DNA from: Culex pipiens pallens
Taxonomy: Eukaryota; Arthropoda; Insecta; Diptera; Culicidae
DNA length: 64,000 bases
NCBI RefSeq assembly: GCF_016801865.2
Contig: NC_068939.1
Location: 67,481,283-67,545,282 of the forward strand
Direction of reading: 5' to 3'
The translations under genes and the position numbers were made by a program. Positions 62,400-64,000 of this stretch are shown here, in pieces. Each line of letters starts with the position of its first letter. Within the stretch, counting starts at the first letter, position 1. The notes under the pieces are model-generated. The model was given only the letters and a program-made list of their open reading frames with translations. It was not told the origin of the DNA and searched no databases.

Positions 62400-64000
62400 G
62401 CACTATTTTTAGTTTATTTAAGGTCAAAAATTTGAACGCATTTTTTCTTATCGTCAACAAGCGACGTGGCGATGATTTGAGCTAAGAGACGTGAAAAATA
62501 CGTTTGATCTGTTGGAATGTAAATTACTTTTTGAAATTCCAGAGAAATGCTCCACTACACCGCTCAGCACCGTGACAGTAGTGGTGAGAGTAAACGAAAA
62601 AAAAGAAGCAAAAAAAAGACCTTATGTGACTTGAATTTGCACGAATGAAAATTGCTCACAGTGCGGCGTCGAACGAGTGCGAAAGGAGAGAAATCTGGTT
62701 TGACTTGACTTTTGGTGCGGGGCGAAAATTAATGACATTCGAAGGTGTTCGGTTTTGTGACAACACTGAGCGGCTTGTAGCACAGAGCTTGAAAGGGGTC
62801 TTTAAGTTTTACTTGTTGTCTGAAATTCAGAGAAAGACCGAGCTTTGCGCTATGATTTGTATACAAAATTACCAAAGAAAATTGTATCAAAAAACAAATC
62901 AAACTTAAAAAACACATTCTACTTGCAATGCTATGTATGAGTTCGTGTCATATTCAATAATTTTTTTATCAACCCCTCGCGGCACATGCCCCTCTCTGCA
63001 TACGCTGCAACCATGAATATTTAATGGCGAAGGTTGAAATTAGTATCGATTTTTATGTCCTCGGACCCGATTCGACCTGGACTCCGATAAAGTGGTGGTC
63101 GCGTTGCATGATGACGTCGACGGCACAAGGACAAACAGCCGGTAGAGTGAGAAAGGAGTGACAAAAAATACTAAGCAACGGAAGTGGATAGTAACTTGGG
63201 AAAAAGTGTCTATTTCTTTAAAAAAAACAAGAGTGATGGAAGAGGTTGAATGGTTGTCTGTGATGGTACGGTCACTTATTTTCTAGAAACACATAGTTGC
63301 ACTAATGATATTAATAAATTTAAAAGGTTGTCGTGCAGTCAACTGGGGCGAAGTGGAACTAGAGTCTAAACAGTTTTAGAGATATTATTGATGTTATTTT
63401 TACACTCTTAACATCCGGAACCAACTCTATCGGTAATTAGTGGTGTTAGCACTAAGAAGTAAGCTTTCTCGAATGGTCGAAATGATTTAGTAACAAGATC
63501 GAAAATCACAAAAAATGCTTGGTTGGCCATTATTTTAAGCCGAGCCCTTTCCAATTGTAAAATGTAGGTTTAGTGATTTTTCACGCTCGAAATTAGCAAA
63601 TTTCACGGGGACCTCAAATTTAAAACACAATATTTCACGCAATTTTCGCGGAACGTGAAAAATGTTGAAATAATTCTGAAAATATTAAGCTTAAATCACA
63701 GAAACTACTTTTTATGCTTCATATATAATAAAGCATAAAAATAAACTCAAAAAAAAAAAATCTTAACTAAATTTTAACGTGACAAAAAAATTCTTCTCAT
63801 TTTCAAAAAAGATTCCACCTGGTTTATGGATGGTCTCTATATATATTTTGAAACAAAATGTAGGGCATGCGTCTTCTTTTATATTGATTTTTTGTTTTAC
63901 TATTTGACACATTAAGCTAAAAAGTTTTCCCGGATTTGCTTCATTTTATTAAATTTCATATCAAAGCAAGATTTAACAATCTTGTCCAGCCAAAATGAGT
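62400..64000. other. Intergenic sequence to the window end
   Basis: 62560-63140 appears unique and moderately GC-rich, with a short conserved-looking block near 63000-63060 (ATGAATATTTAATGG, TATCGATTTTTATG). 63330-63370 (CAACTGGGGCGAAGTGGAAC) may be a very diverged TACCGTA-type MITE end. 63817-63834 (CACCTGGTTTATGGATGG) is an isolated MITE end. The rest is AT-rich with nothing recognised. Confidence 0.4.

Overview
The window looks like nuclear DNA of a Culex mosquito (Culex pipiens group). The reasons are a dipteran-type Polycomb gene with spliceosomal introns, two copies of a dimeric tRNA-derived SINE matching the Twin family described from Culex pipiens, and a very high density of TA-, TTA- and TTAA-flanked inverted-repeat elements in AT-rich DNA. 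The species call is an inference; no alignment was run.

Only one host gene is convincing. At the left edge (1-9422, + strand) lies the 3' part of a Psc/Su(z)2-type PCGF gene of Polycomb repressive complex 1. Two short exons (ending at 49 and spanning 130-373) and the first codons of a 3.7-kb last exon (5703-9422) together encode the RAWUL domain. The rest of the last exon encodes about 1,200 residues of Ser/Thr/Pro/Lys-rich disordered tail. The RING-finger half lies upstream of the window. The 5.3-kb last intron holds a 3.4-kb inverted-repeat element, itself interrupted by a 2.2-kb non-LTR-type insertion with a 20-bp target-site duplication and about 12.7 tandem 117-bp monomers.

From 9.4 to 48.8 kb I find no convincing host coding sequence. 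A 3'UTR-like stretch (about 12.3-13.74 kb) is followed by a mosaic of elements: a TA-flanked 1-kb element holding a Twin SINE; a block with six copies of a palindromic 17-mer (15.8-17.4 kb); a TAA-flanked G-rich Harbinger-like MITE; a direct/inverted 144-bp array that may be one foldback element (24.8-27.1 kb); pogo-like MITEs; tRNA-like SINEs; a truncated LTR element; a 3' LINE end; a TTAA-flanked foldback; and a 2.5-kb inverted-repeat element (45394-47896) containing a 226-bp triplication and a cleanly nested 932-bp element. Between them lie unique, less AT-rich islands that may be regulatory.

From 48847 to 57418 sits an 8.57-kb PIF/Harbinger transposon with matching TTA duplications and terminal inverted repeats. 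It carries the expected two genes in convergent orientation: a two-exon Myb/SANT-like protein (+) and a four-exon DDE transposase (-), both open across their predicted splice junctions. Later insertions (a SINE with a (CA)n tail, two Ty1/copia pieces, LINE pieces) lie between the genes or inside one transposase intron, so the coding exons are intact. The right end (57.6-64 kb) holds a tRNA-like SINE, a cluster of three TACCGTA-ended MITEs (two carrying further TA-flanked insertions), two copies of an unnamed repeat and GAGA-rich unique DNA.
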